Origin: Diphasiastrum complanatum
Lineage: Eukaryota; Streptophyta; Lycopodiopsida; Lycopodiales; Lycopodiaceae
Length of the DNA: 64,000 nucleotides
Direction: 5' to 3'
Assembly: GCA_029204225.1 (NCBI GenBank)
Contig: CM055103.1
Location: 5,274,249-5,338,248, forward strand
A program made the translations under genes and the position numbers. The notes beneath the pieces were generated by a model. That model was not told the DNA's origin. It ran no database searches and worked only from the letters and a program-made list of their open reading frames with translations. Shown here one piece after another: positions 34,501 to 40,450 of the stretch. Within the stretch, counting starts at the first letter, position 1; every line of letters starts with the position of its first letter.

Positions 34501-35970
34501 AGATATCATCGCAACCAGAAGGGCCAAAAAGCACGATAATAAGCTAGTCTGAAGCTGTCTTTGGTATTGTCCGAGTCTCTCTACGCATGGCTTTAAATTG
34601 CCAATTGACTGCTCACAATGAAGGATGTCTTTGTAACTCTTACAATCAGATAAACTTCCAAATCTTAAATACATTGTGTATGCAGCAGAATGCCTCTAGC
34701 ATCTATGCTGTCACCTGAGCCATACACGGTTAACCATACATCTAATGCAGAACTTTTTAAAGTGCGTAATAGGCTAATAGCATAGGCCTTAGCTTGGAAC
34801 TGGAAAGCTCTAGTTAGGATATAATACCAATAGATTGTTTGGAAATATTAATCAATGCTAAGATGTAGACCTGAATAAATGCATTTGAGGTGGCTTTTGC
34901 TGAAAACTAACAATTGTCGCTTTCTCAGTTTCCTCGTGGTTGCAAACCACTTTATAATATCATGCCTTAAAGTGAATATGACAAAAAGTATTCGGGAAAG
35001 ATAATGTGACGTTTGAAGCTACTGAATTTCTTTTCCTTTACAATTCCATCCGTCAGGTACTGCTGCAACATTAAAGATCTGCTACAAGTGTAAACAACCT
35101 GGACATGTAGCTTCCAGCTGTCCAAGCACCTCTACCACTCTAGAAGATAGAGGTCTTGTCAACAAAATGACCTCAGGGCAGGTTAAGGAAGAATTGTCTG
35201 AATCTGGATATTCTGCTATAGTTGAGATGGAGGCTGTTGGTGAGAAAGTTGAGCCAGCCAAAGATTCCTCCAAAGCTGTGGGAAGAGCCAATCGTAGGGC
35301 AAATGCCAAAGCAGAAGAAAGGGAAATTGCTGCTTTACTTGCAGAGGAAAATGTTGTCGAGTTGGATGAAGATGAAAAAGAGAAGCTTTCAGAGCTCGAT
35401 TCTTTAACAGGAAGGCCATTATCAAGTGATGTGCTACTTTATGCCGTTCCTGTCTGTGGGCCATACAATGCTGTTCAAAGCTACAAGTATCATGTCAAGC
35501 TCACACCAGGAGCGGCCAAAAAAGGAAAAGGTGTCTTTTCTTTTATATGCATGTTATATTGTCTCTTTGTGACTTCCTCCCAAATGTTCGGACAATTTCT
35601 CTTTGCTGCACAAGGAAAATTGATTGTGTTAGACTATATCAAACATAAAGAGAGAGGTGGATATACATTATTGCACAAAGTTGTAGGGTTGCACCATTTT
35701 TTGAACTTCCAGATGGCATCAAGCTTAACAAGGTTCTTACATTTTTCTCTTTCTTTTGGATTTTTTTGCTGTGCAGCTGCTAAAATTGCCATAGACGCTT
35801 TCAGCCATCTGCAAGAAGTCACACAGAGAGAAAAGGAGCTTATAAAAGCCATAACAGAGCCAGAATTAGTTGCATCAATGATAGGTAATGTCAAGGTTGC
35901 TGCTCCGGGCCTTACAAAGCTACAGCAACAGCATAAAAAGGGCAAAAAGGCATCTCATAATAAGGTTTAG
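1998..35970 (+). CDS. NEMF: NEMF/Rqc2/Tae2-like ribosome quality-control factor (C-terminal nine exons; 5' end off window)
   Basis: NEMF/Rqc2 binds 60S ribosomes carrying obstructed nascent chains, recruits the E3 ligase Listerin and, in yeast, adds C-terminal Ala/Thr tails (family knowledge). Nine exons here join in phase into 885 codons ending at TAG 35968-35970. Order of parts: end of the NFACT-N domain (YDEFSP, ENRV-type helix), coiled coil ([10 protein letters not shown]), NFACT-R domain ([68 protein letters not shown]), a long acidic linker, a CCHC knuckle ([14 protein letters not shown], 35080-35121) and the NFACT-C end (GNVKVAAPG, lysine-rich tail). Family members have about 1,050-1,100 residues, so some 200-300 N-terminal residues lie upstream. 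All nine exons are open, so the gene looks functional despite introns of up to 15.8 kb packed with transposons. Confidence 0.93.
2380..2673 (+). CDS. NEMF: NEMF exon (helical/coiled-coil part)
   Basis: Acceptor ATTGCAG, donor GTTTTC; 98 codons, phase 0 to 0. It contains [19 protein letters not shown] and [16 protein letters not shown], typical of plant NEMF proteins. Confidence 0.93.
3370..3522 (+). CDS. NEMF: NEMF exon (coiled coil)
   Basis: Acceptor TTTACAG, donor GTACTG; 51 codons, phase 0 to 0. It encodes [18 protein letters not shown] and [16 protein letters not shown], equivalent to the VDLSLSAHANA...AEKKT block. Confidence 0.93.
3896..4050 (+). CDS. NEMF: NEMF exon (start of NFACT-R)
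   Basis: Acceptor ATATGCAG, donor GTAAGT; 155 bases, ends with two bases of a Leu codon. It encodes [20 protein letters not shown] and [14 protein letters not shown]. Confidence 0.93.
4051..4910. other. Intron sequence; lower part of a minus-strand LTR or LINE tail
   Basis: No gene seen. About 4851-4908 is the reverse complement of 8033-8094 (about 60 bp, few mismatches), so the two sites are inverted copies of one repeat. On minus, AATAAAATAG followed by an A-rich stretch near 4620-4680 resembles a retroelement 3' end. Confidence 0.5.
4911..5644 (-). mobile_element. LINE copy E, ORF1-containing fragment
   Basis: The minus strand encodes an ORF1-like protein (155 codons, 5571 to 5104). It has a Pro/Ser-rich N terminus, a helical segment ([32 protein letters not shown]), an acidic stretch and [11 protein letters not shown]. 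After a stop, ALNVRVRG continues, matching ALNIRVRG of ORF1 at 28.6-29.9 kb. It is inserted in an LTR: LTR sequence resumes at 5645. No ORF2 is present. Boundaries are approximate. Confidence 0.7.
5645..5957 (-). mobile_element. LTR fragment, minus orientation
   Basis: It is similar in reverse orientation to the LTRs at 59260-59960 and 63115-63763. Shared blocks are AAGTTAGGTGAAAATCC, the GTTAGGT/CCTAACC block, the CCACACGTGTG-type box and the terminal TTGCCAATTTTGACAATT. It is cut at 5645 by LINE copy E. Confidence 0.65.
5985..6260 (+). pseudogene. Copia RNase H 3' end fragment
   Basis: The frame encodes [20 protein letters not shown] followed by [15 protein letters not shown], the conserved C-terminal block of Ty1/Copia RNase H (CDNQSA... 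H.E..YH..RE). It breaks into stops by about 6236. The upstream RT is absent. A perfect short hairpin (GGCTCTAAA/TTTAGAGCC) follows at about 6250-6269. Confidence 0.8.
6331..6393. repeat. 35 bp tandem duplication
   Basis: The 28-base block CGACTAGGGTCC...ATAACTCC occurs at 6331-6358 and again at 6366-6393, giving a period of 35 bases. Confidence 0.9.
6640..8311 (+). mobile_element. Non-autonomous Copia remnant with protease region and 3' LTR
   Basis: From about 6655 a gag zinc-knuckle remnant leads to an aspartic-protease region ([40 protein letters not shown]; 6677-7147). Instead of integrase, the sequence continues with unfamiliar coding-like stretches to about 7780 containing only scattered stops. 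A purine-rich PPT-like site near 7915 precedes LTR-like sequence ending in TCCATTTATGGTCCTAATTG and TTTCAC near 8311, matching the end of the 59.3 kb LTR. The layout resembles the 59260-63763 element: protease present, no RT. Confidence 0.65.
8312..9139. other. Intron sequence, no feature recognised
   Basis: AT-rich; no coding similarity seen on either strand. A T12 tract lies at about 9104-9117, close to the acceptor of the 9140 exon. Confidence 0.6.
9140..9245 (+). CDS. NEMF: NEMF exon (NFACT-R core), isolated between two TE-filled introns
   Basis: Acceptor TTTGAAG, donor GTAACC; 106 bases. The first base completes the Leu codon split at 4050. It encodes [17 protein letters not shown] and [14 protein letters not shown], which is the conserved core of NFACT-R. 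The exon sits 5.1 kb from its upstream and 15.8 kb from its downstream neighbour and would be easily missed by automatic prediction. Confidence 0.93.
11895..12632. mobile_element. 738 bp non-autonomous hAT-like DNA transposon with 8 bp target duplication
   Basis: GGTTTGGC occurs at 11887-11894 and again at 12633-12640. Joining the flanks restores Copia RNase H sequence, so the duplication marks an insertion. An 8 bp target duplication is the hAT hallmark. The ends are poorly matched inverted repeats (both contain GCGT 7 bases in), but both subterminal regions carry repeated GTTCC(A/G)G motifs. No transposase is encoded. A strong hairpin lies at 12531-12555. Confidence 0.75.
12531..12555. repeat. 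Perfect 11 bp inverted repeat with 3 base loop
   Basis: The arms are GCAGCGTTCCG and CGGAACGCTGC around ATC. It is preceded by an A10 run and followed by two more TTCCGGAA palindromes (12561 and 12610 area). It lies near one end of the hAT-like element, where hAT elements often carry transposase-binding repeats. Confidence 0.9.
13658..14560 (+). pseudogene. hAT transposase fragment, plus copy of an inverted pair
   Basis: Encodes [20 protein letters not shown] (from about 13670) and, after an intron-like gap, [20 protein letters not shown] and [20 protein letters not shown] (about 14208-14355). This is the DUF659-type region preceding the hAT catalytic core. A stop replaces Arg in the [13 protein letters not shown] segment. 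About 900 bp are the reverse complement of 16225-17190. BED finger and C-terminal exons are absent. Confidence 0.8.
14561..15444. other. Spacer between inverted hAT copies
   Basis: No gene seen. At 14590-14675 there is a cluster of GATTCGAACC/GGTTCGAACC-like short palindromes. A similar cluster lies at 31160-31225. The rest is AT-rich with many ACTAGT/TAGTAACTA short repeats. Confidence 0.5.
15445..17924 (-). pseudogene. hAT-family transposase gene, internally deleted (BED finger to C terminus)
   Basis: Minus strand, with introns. Exon 1 (17924-17675) starts at an ATG in GCCACCATGC context and encodes a BED zinc finger ([16 protein letters not shown]). Exon 2 (17503 to about 16998) has a Pro-rich linker and [19 protein letters not shown]. 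Exon 3 (about 16637-16453) has [19 protein letters not shown] and [10 protein letters not shown]. Exon 4 (about 16184-16085) has VVTDNASNC and [12 protein letters not shown]. The catalytic remainder after HCLD is missing. The last parts are [14 protein letters not shown] (about 15930) and an acidic/Arg-rich tail ending RRRRRA at 15445. Reading frames are mostly clean, so it is a recent deletion derivative. Confidence 0.8.
17932..17991. repeat. (CT)n-(AC)n compound microsatellite
   Basis: (CT)14 at 17932-17960 followed by (AC)15 at 17961-17991, just upstream of the hAT transposase ATG on the minus strand. Confidence 0.97.
18303..18583. repeat. (AC)n and (CT)n microsatellite block
   Basis: (AC)22 at 18303-18346, then imperfect CACACA-rich sequence with repeated AATATCACAC units (about 18350-18510), then (TC)35 at 18514-18583. 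Long His-Thr or Ser-Leu reading frames here are repeat artefacts. Confidence 0.95.
18640..20280 (+). pseudogene. Copia reverse transcriptase-RNase H fragment
   Basis: Starts in the linker between integrase and RT (repeated VGQ/LGQ units). RT follows: [20 protein letters not shown], then a stop replacing the usual Gln, [27 protein letters not shown], a second stop, [22 protein letters not shown] with the VDD catalytic motif at about 19545-19555, and LGLEF. RNase H has [18 protein letters not shown] and [20 protein letters not shown]. It is cut at about 20235, before the final RNase H block. Only two stops interrupt more than 450 codons, so this is one of the least decayed RT regions here. No LTRs were found beside it. 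Confidence 0.88.
20263..20341. repeat. 37 bp tandem duplication
   Basis: AGCTATGAAAGCATCACATA... is followed directly by a copy starting AGCTTTGAAAGCATCACATA; both end in GACTTAACCCTAG. It sits at the border of the Copia fragment and the Gypsy element. Confidence 0.9.
20650..20740 (-). pseudogene. Chromodomain of the Gypsy derivative
   Basis: Encodes [15 protein letters not shown] then [12 protein letters not shown], matching the Y.(V/I).W.G....ATWEP core of chromodomains at the C terminus of chromovirus integrases. In intact chromoviruses this domain steers integration to particular chromatin. Confidence 0.8.
22476..23540 (-). CDS. Gypsy gag/retropepsin-like ORF (354 codons)
   Basis: The open frame contains a retropepsin-like fold signature: [20 protein letters not shown], where families usually have DSGSTHSFI, then [20 protein letters not shown], equivalent to the FDVILGMDWL block. 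The active-site triad reads DTN instead of D(S/T)G, so catalysis is doubtful. The C-terminal part (after about residue 220) is low-complexity Ser/Ala/Pro-rich and unlike known RT. No zinc knuckle was seen. The frame ends at 22476. Confidence 0.65.
   Translation of the reverse strand: MQVVQRPIPSSLSALSIFFTFVYRLSSPFILVTFVHFLSLFAAIFHTLFAGCPDAYLDQNLSIDVYVIMPTYVVPFVDHIILDISLVDTNSTHSFISSYISTRIRATPVPASLPLSVEVARSHSFPSSKMFQGLDYRIDDFFGQADFYIIPLERYDIIFGADWFSALGTIVVDLSQQTLSFTHAGQHHSLVGIDSQGDYQLVTGKQFMRSLPKAHNAALLSIQSTSVAASLSPSVGPLPQIDAAPDLQVVATCLAPMCLDSQISYSLVIPSFIDIEAILLGGISTIAFAHTSDRPPGSVIGAVSSPLVSISPSLESIMADVPAHFYGVLHKSTFDGSLAIGGCIFFRFTPWISA
23720..24130 (-). pseudogene. LINE reverse transcriptase fragment
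   Basis: Minus strand encodes [56 protein letters not shown] and then LLYADDVV with frameshifts. It equals the RT fingers-palm region and matches the LINE at 26.6-28.6 kb ([16 protein letters not shown]). Confidence 0.85.
24135..24625 (-). pseudogene. LINE ORF2 C-terminal/3' fragment
   Basis: Minus strand begins with [16 protein letters not shown] near 24610 and continues through [14 protein letters not shown], matching the C terminus seen at 1-60 and 33.9-34.3 kb. It lies head-to-tail with the RT fragment at 23.7-24.1 kb, so these are pieces of two copies or of one rearranged copy. Confidence 0.75.
24626..25080. other. Intron sequence, no feature recognised
   Basis: No coding similarity. 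It ends with a normal pyrimidine-rich acceptor (GTTCATTTTCAG) for the 25081 exon. Confidence 0.6.
25081..26049 (+). CDS. NEMF: NEMF large exon (end of NFACT-R and acidic linker)
   Basis: Acceptor TTTTCAG, donor GTAAGT; 969 bases, 323 codons, phase 0 to 0. The N-terminal third finishes [59 protein letters not shown]. The rest is a charged linker with [20 protein letters not shown] and [12 protein letters not shown] at its end. The Gly/Arg/Lys block is conserved in plant homologues. Confidence 0.95.
26050..26589. other. Intron sequence, no feature recognised
   Basis: AT-rich intron; nothing recognised before the minus-strand LINE begins. Confidence 0.6.
26600..28651 (-). pseudogene. LINE ORF2: endonuclease and reverse transcriptase, two stops and a frameshift
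   Basis: Endonuclease part: [31 protein letters not shown] (exonuclease-endonuclease-phosphatase fold with catalytic N, E and D/N residues visible). An in-frame TAG at about 28046 is followed by continuing homologous sequence ([13 protein letters not shown]). A TGA near 27542 precedes the [52 protein letters not shown] frameshift near 26715 precedes [19 protein letters not shown]. The ORF2 start overlaps the end of ORF1 by about 60 bases in another frame. It would make the nickase/RT that performs target-primed reverse transcription, but this copy cannot. Confidence 0.88.
28590..29948 (-). CDS. LINE ORF1 protein (452 aa), coiled coil plus RRM/CTD-like C terminus
   Basis: Intact ORF from ATG 29948. 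Residues 1 to about 115 are Pro/Ser/Arg-rich and built of degenerate 11-14 residue units ([17 protein letters not shown]). Residues about 200-285 form a coiled coil ([42 protein letters not shown]). Then [55 protein letters not shown] and [12 protein letters not shown] resemble the RRM and C-terminal domain of vertebrate L1 ORF1p (Transposase_22). No CCHC knuckle is seen, unlike most plant L1 ORF1 proteins. It is expected to bind element RNA as a trimeric chaperone (inference). Confidence 0.8.
   Translation of the reverse strand: MSMARKGKGSPRSPPSRTSTRGQMAPSPSLNGQEPPSRVSTNDPLRSGQVSRVSTDQVSPSRVPTIDTSLTSQVSRVPTPSLTGQVSPPRVSTDETSSIAPPAPLMKPAPAPSATAPLSTSAPNSSDTKVSFSLSTSAIEALTSVSNQYANASNVAQRPGDGTVVVTDGIICGMKDETMLPTVHTPCHPPAHSSFLIPEIYTPAKSFEQYIFSYIDQIKNESTSLRKEMGQLQTVIHTMAVEREIMLARITSLEAAISNQGGPTKIQELEEKIEQHKAETNLWASLFKEDVRVGTPSFNRVISATISEERMREYKALNIRVRGVEDTNDPITEAASFLSSTLSHHSEGLDRAWITTLIVRFKNLEERRATLKLRAKLRGTLIFMDDDLTPMQVADRKKAFIEAKVLGKRVIYRDGIGIKAPRTKRFGGSSSSIAVEAMELQWHSLFGYCRRF
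29993..30056. repeat. (GA)32 microsatellite
   Basis: (GA)n between the 5' end of LINE copy D and the 3' end of LINE copy C; on minus it is (CT)n preceded by TTTCTTTC. Confidence 0.98.
30057..30292 (-). mobile_element. LINE copy C: 236 bp 3' end flanked by (CT)n on both sides
   Basis: Minus strand runs from (CT)n at 30293-30344 to a tail GACGTTAATAAAGC followed by TTTCTTTCTTTC and (CT)n. The tail matches that of copy B (GACGTTAACAATAAAGC then TTCTTCTT and (CT)n), and both have GTCTTATA a little upstream. It is a very short 5'-truncated copy, or a SINE sharing the LINE 3' end. Confidence 0.75.
30293..30344. repeat. (GA)26 microsatellite beside a NEMF splice acceptor
   Basis: Ends 24 bases before the acceptor of the NEMF exon at 30369, where a pyrimidine tract would be expected. 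Confidence 0.98.
30369..30495 (+). CDS. NEMF: NEMF exon (SAGK linker), small and easily missed
   Basis: Acceptor TTACTAG, donor GTTAGT; 127 bases, phase 0 to 1. It begins [10 protein letters not shown], which continues LLA from 26049 into the LLASAGK motif conserved in plant homologues. It ends ILSE plus one base that completes Gly with GT of the next exon. A second AG lies 7 bases downstream (CTGCAG); its use would shift the frame. Confidence 0.9.
30695..30990 (+). pseudogene. Copia gag N-terminal fragment
   Basis: [39 protein letters not shown]: a typical Copia gag start (LDGSNY..W...M...L). It is similar to the gag at 47620. It decays after about 40 residues. Confidence 0.8.
31040..31870 (+). 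pseudogene. Ty3/Gypsy integrase fragments split by an (AC)n-rich segment
   Basis: 31045-31135 encodes [25 protein letters not shown] (end of RNase H/start of integrase HHCC). 31557-31870 encodes [53 protein letters not shown]: the integrase core with its D and the Q.ER motif. About 90 residues between the pieces are lost, replaced by 31141-31556. The second catalytic block reads [13 protein letters not shown], missing the usual YHPQT. Confidence 0.85.
31359..31523. repeat. Interrupted (AC)n microsatellite with TTGTCAA units
   Basis: Four (AC)n blocks are separated or ended by near-identical ATT(T)GTCAA interruptions, giving a higher-order repeat of (AC)n-ATTTGTCAA. Confidence 0.95.
31524..32289. 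other. End of Gypsy integrase remnant and unassigned intron sequence
   Basis: After the integrase remnant ends near 31870, sequence to about 32289 is AT-rich with CTAACTGACAACT repeated at about 31980 and 32013. No gene seen. Confidence 0.5.
32290..33830 (-). pseudogene. hAT transposase C-terminal fragment
   Basis: Minus strand encodes [18 protein letters not shown] near 33560 and, after a frameshift, [56 protein letters not shown]. This is the hAT C-terminal dimerisation region (CERNWST..H....NRL....LVY...NLRL). Downstream to about 32290 are decayed tail sequences rich in Arg/Gly codons. It differs from the 13.6-17.9 kb hAT, which lacks this block. Confidence 0.8.
33835..34680 (-). pseudogene. 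LINE ORF2 C-terminal fragment interrupted by a SINE
   Basis: Minus strand from 34674: [55 protein letters not shown], then interruption by 34113-34198, then IRG and [16 protein letters not shown]. It is homologous to 1-400. It was 5'-truncated near 34680. Confidence 0.85.
34113..34198 (-). mobile_element. 86 bp tRNA-like SINE with 18 bp target duplication
   Basis: The insert is bounded by perfect direct repeats CTAATCTCATAATATATG at 34095-34112 and 34199-34216. Removing it with one repeat restores LINE reading PIYYEIRG. On the minus strand it contains TTGGTTGAGTTGGTTAGC, like a tRNA/Pol III A box, and AAGTTCAAACCTCC, like a B box (GGTTCAAANCC). The spacing of about 40 bases fits a tRNA-derived promoter. 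It ends GGAAAACCAAGAAG on minus. Confidence 0.75.
34681..35056. other. Intron sequence, no feature recognised
   Basis: Nothing recognised; it ends at the acceptor CCGTCAG of the zinc-knuckle exon. Confidence 0.6.
35057..35530 (+). CDS. NEMF: NEMF exon (CCHC zinc knuckle, linker, start of NFACT-C)
   Basis: Acceptor CGTCAG, donor GTGTCT; 474 bases, phase 1 to 1. It contains [14 protein letters not shown], a C-x2-C-x4-H-x4-C knuckle also found in plant and fly homologues, then an acidic helix and [20 protein letters not shown] with [12 protein letters not shown], the NFACT-C start. Confidence 0.94.
35777..35970 (+). CDS. NEMF: NEMF last exon (NFACT-C end)
   Basis: Acceptor GTGCAG; two bases complete Ala after 35530 (KGK-AAK). 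It encodes [40 protein letters not shown] and a Lys-rich tail, stop TAG. The 246-base intron before it is the second shortest found in this gene. Confidence 0.95.
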
Positions 35971-38912
35971 TTCATAAAGCTGACATTCTGACCCAGTCAA
36001 TCATCTTTCAGAAATTAACACAATTTTTCAAACGGAACAAATCCTTGATGCTGTACCAATTATTGATGATTGTTTTATGCATCGTTTTTGAAGAACAATT
36101 TGAAAATGTTACTTGCCCTTTGATCCTCCTGATATTACAGGAACGATAAGTGATTAGCATCTGCTTTGATTGTGCTTGTCACGTATGCCACATATCGATG
36201 ATACCTTTCAACATACCAGATATCAGGGTGTAGGAATGGCCTGATTCAGCAATTTTTATGGTCATACATAAAAAGAATGAACTTCTACAGCGTTTTAAAG
36301 CATGCACATGATTATTTGAAAAAATATTTATGAGAAGTATCAAGTTTGCAAATAGTTCAGGTCAAGCTATACCTTGTTGATAGAATACATGCACAGTAAG
36401 TTTGAAACAAGAACCAACAGCCAAAAAGATTCTTGTTGGCTCAATTATCTGTGATCTCCTTTTTCATCAGCTTTTATTTGGTTGGGTTCTTTTCATGTGA
36501 GGTTTTATTACTTGTCCAAACACATGAAATTTTTTTTTTCTCAGCATGTCCAGGTTTTGTGGACCAATAAAATTTTCAACAAAGCAATCTAAACCAATAA
36601 TTGATGCTTTTTCGTGAATTATAATCTAGTAAATGTTTACATGAGAATAGTTTTGTATTTCAAAGAAGAAACTAGCATGCCACGAATATTTGTGAGGGAT
36701 GCTCTTGTCCTCTTGGAAAACTGTGACAAACAACTTCATGTGAACACAAAGATGTAAAATAAACAAATGAGGCCCTAGAAAAGGAATCAATAAAATGGTA
36801 AGAATTATTTGCATGAACTAAGCCATGATGAAGTAGGTCTCTTTTCTCACAACGCAAAACTAATAGTGTTTATTGCTCATAAGTTGGGAGGACCTTTATT
36901 TATTAACTCTAAAATATATGTAAAACTAAAATGTACAGTGAAGAGTGGAAAGTAGAACTATAGATCTAAATGTCATGAGTGAAATCTCACATATCAAAGT
37001 GTTGAAAATAGTAAAATAGAGTAAGGGCATATCGTATGGGAAGGAACATTGTTATGGCAAAAGCAAAATTGTACAATCACAAGCTATTCACACAAATCTT
37101 ATAAAATGTTAATCTACAAGAATGTCATCAACAAAATTGGAAGTGTAGTCACCAAGAAAATGACACTGTTGTCTATGGGGATTGGCATTGCATGAATAAT
37201 TGATGGGAGATTCCTCTTCAGAGTTAAATATTGTCTTTTTATTTATAAAATCTTTTTTAACATCATTAAGCAATTGGTGATTGTTATATACAATATATAT
37301 ACAACTTGGCCAAGCCATTTACAAAGTCAGCTGCTTAGATGTCACTACACAATGGCTGGGATTTGAGTTTGCACCTCTTTGGTTGCAGTCAACAACTAAC
37401 CCATGCACTCCACTGTGATGGACTAAATGTTGTGTTTAGATTTTATAAGCAAAAAATTTGTATTGAAAGTAAAGTATATGTTTAATATATTTTGATTGGG
37501 ATGTCCAAATGGTTTGGGGTACTTTGTGCTCCACTTTTATTCAAAACCTCAAAGGTGAAAATATTCTTTCACATTGTTATAGAAAATCTCATTGGGGGTA
37601 CTTTGTGCTCCACTTTTTATTCAAAACTTCGAAGGTAAAAACATTACTTCACATTGTCATAGAAAATCTCATCATAATAAGTTTGGAAGAAAACTACAAT
37701 CCCAAAATCCAAGTTCAAGAGAACTCTGGTGCATTTATTCATAGAAAAAACTAGTAGGTACATCGATGAAAAAGATATATACACCCCGAAGGGGGATTTT
37801 AAGCAAAGTAAGCTCAAACAAGAGCGAAGAAAACTACAATCCCAAGGATTTCGTAAGAGAAGTAGAAAGAAGCTATTTAAACTCTTTTTAATCTTTTGAG
37901 TTGATAATACTTAAAAAAATACTTATATAAAAGATAACGTCAATCAAAAGATTTTTTTCACAAATTTTTTTTGTGTAACACTAGGGTTGAAAAACCAATT
38001 ACTACCCCTGAACCTTGAATAGTGTCATTGAAGGACTATTGACATACATCCAGTTCAAGTAATTTAATTGTTAATTGTGAAGTATTTTCCTATGTTAACA
38101 CTGATTAAATTGAGGGATATTGAATGGGCTATTCAAATTTGCTTGATTCCATGTGAATTATTTTCTTAACCACCTTAACCCCAAAGAAATTGTCGCTTAG
38201 GTGTGTATATCCCATTGCCTAAAAGATGTATGCAAAGTTATAGATGCATTTTCTAGCTTTAAAAAAGATAGGCTTTGTGTGCAGTATTTAACTACTTGAT
38301 GCAATTCTGTTATTGCAAAGTATCCAATATTTTATTCGTGTCATAAATTGCACAAGCAAATAAATTATTTTTCAAAAAAACAAAGTTTGTTTTTATGAAT
38401 ATAGACCATATTATTTGTACGTCATCATCTCTTGCTTACCATCAGTACTGTCGTCTAAGGACATGAGATTAGCATCCAATATATCAAATTCCGGTTTTTG
38501 TACTGAATCCATCTACACAATAAAAAATGCAACATTTGTGTTTGGTACAGACCATATTTCTAGGAAATCAGTTGTATTTCAATGCCTCAAACATGTTTTC
38601 TTTGGATTTGCTATTTGTTGGATTTGATGCTTATTGGGATTGATTGTTCTTATGCTTTTTGTGAGAGAGAAAAGGAGTGAGAGAAGAGTAAGTTTCTATG
38701 ATTGTTGTGGATCTAATGTTAACGGATGTAGTGTTAATGTTTAATGTTAATGGATCTTAGTGTTAGATATGAATCATATGCACATGCTAGAATATGAATG
38801 CTACCGCTCTCATGGAAACAAATCTCTACGTGACAACTAGTTAATCCTCATCATCTCCTTGATGCTTGTGTGCTTGGATCTAGGGTTGAGAGAAGGATAG
38901 GAAACAACCACT
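35971..38912. other. Intergenic, AT-rich; 3' flank of NEMF
   Basis: No gene seen. It presumably includes the NEMF 3' UTR. Around 37320-37420, TGGCTGGGATTTGAGTTTGCACC and neighbouring bases loosely resemble a tRNA B box on minus. A tandem duplication is listed separately. Confidence 0.55.
37514..37673. repeat. About 80 bp tandem duplication
   Basis: GGGGTACTTTGTGCTCCACT... ATAGAAAATCTCAT occurs at about 37515-37592 and again at about 37596-37673 with a few substitutions. Confidence 0.9.
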
Positions 38913-39534
38913 ACAGTCTTTGATGATCAGCTATTTATACTAAGCAATTAACGCGTATGCAGTAGGATAGCTAATCAGGCCGCAATCGCATTTGGTGAAT
39001 GGCCGTAATGCACTAGCATCTGTCCAGTTAGGACTTCCCAGAAATTTACTTGCAAAGCAGTTAGGGCAAGTCTTTAGCTTCACATAAAGTGAAACAATAA
39101 CTATCATTCTTTGACATGCTTGACTTCTTCGACTTTCATCGTGTGTCGTCAATAAGTCGGATGATGTCCGATATGTCGAAACCACCCGTTGAGCGAAACC
39201 CGAGTATTTCTGCAGACTGTGTAGAAACACGAATAAAATTGTAGAACTGGATAATAAAGTGGATTAGTATTAAAGATCTATTATTCAGATGAATCACCCT
39301 GATAGTAGAATGATCCAACACTCCCCCTTAATCTGAATCCATGAATGCTTTGTCCTTCAAACTTAGTTCTGCAAAAAGCTTTGTGTGCATCCAAGCTTAG
39401 TGCGTAAAAATAGCCGTTGTCATATCTTGCGTTTGACAGTATTGCAAGTTTACCTCTTTGTCGAGAACTTTGCTTCTGTCCGAATCCGAAATGTAGGGAA
39501 TAATTGCATCTTTGACTAACAAGTTGATACCATT

Positions 39535-39729
39535 CTATGCTTTCCATTTTCTCCTGTCAAATGATCGCTGGTCTTCTTCAATCACTGGCCTTGTTCCTTC
39601 ACCTGACACAATCTCCCAAAGCTCCTTTTTCATCAAAATGTTCTTCAGTCTGAATTTCCAAACTGCATAGTTGCCGGCTCCTTCCAATTTGCTTGACTCA
39701 TTAAGGATGCTCTCGCTTAGTGATGCCAT
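39535..39729 (-). pseudogene. Copia gag N-terminal fragment
   Basis: Encodes SILNESSKLEGAGNYAVWKF, RLKNILMKKELWEIVSG: the usual Copia gag start (L.G.NY..W......L....LW), then ends after 64 codons. Confidence 0.8.
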
Positions 39730-40339
39730 AACTGCACTTAGATGAGTCCGGATTGCAAAAATGACTGCAAAAATATAAAATTTGTTGCAAAATTGACAAA
39801 TGACATCTTGGATCCGAACTATGGATTGAAAGTTACGCCAAATTGAAGATTTTGGCCTTAAAATGGCTCACAACTACTCTTAAGCCTGAAAAATGGCACT
39901 TATTACCAAACTACCATTTTTGGAAATCTTCTCTATTGCACATAGATCTCCGATTTCAGAGATTTTTATATCAGCGCGTAACCCTTTGTACCAGCATAGC
40001 TCTTTCTAAAAACAGTCTCTCTAGCTAGGTCAAATTATCACTCTGGTTTTTGCTTACCTGCAAAACACATAGTGGATAGAGCCCTTAGAATGGGCCAATC
40101 CCAAAGACTAGGGTCACTCGTGGAACCCTTCAATCTGAAATGAAATTTGAAGAGAAGATTCTTCAATCAATCACGGCCATTGATTTGGCTTGATCCGACG
40201 GTCCATATTCAATGTATATTGACCTTTGACACGTGGCAAGCAACTACTGATGCACCTTCACTCTTCAGCTGCTTGAAGGACACTTGTATCCACTGAGAAT
40301 TTTCAAACCAATTGGATGCGCGGACCTGTGTTTCGCGAG

Positions 40340-40450
40340 GTTTGGGAGGCGTTTCAGGTCATTTCCTCCATGTTTCGGGATTGTTTGGAGACATTTTGGG
40401 CTTGTTTGGTGACGTTTTGGGCTTGTTTGATGGCGTTTCGGGCTAAAATT
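40340..40450. repeat. About 27 bp degenerate tandem repeat in Copia leader
   Basis: Units of the form TTTTGGGCTTGTTTGGTGACG occur three to four times (minus strand HQTSPKR repeated in translation). They lie between the primer-binding site and gag of the minus Copia. Confidence 0.8.

Noticed and set aside
35531-35776. Reading-through of the NEMF exon into 35531-35776
   Set aside because: The frame is open, but splicing 35530 to 35777 joins KGK to AAK exactly as in homologues, and the stretch has clear donor and acceptor sites.
37320-37420. Possible second tRNA-derived SINE or tRNA pseudogene
   Set aside because: B-box-like match is weak, no convincing A box or target duplication found.
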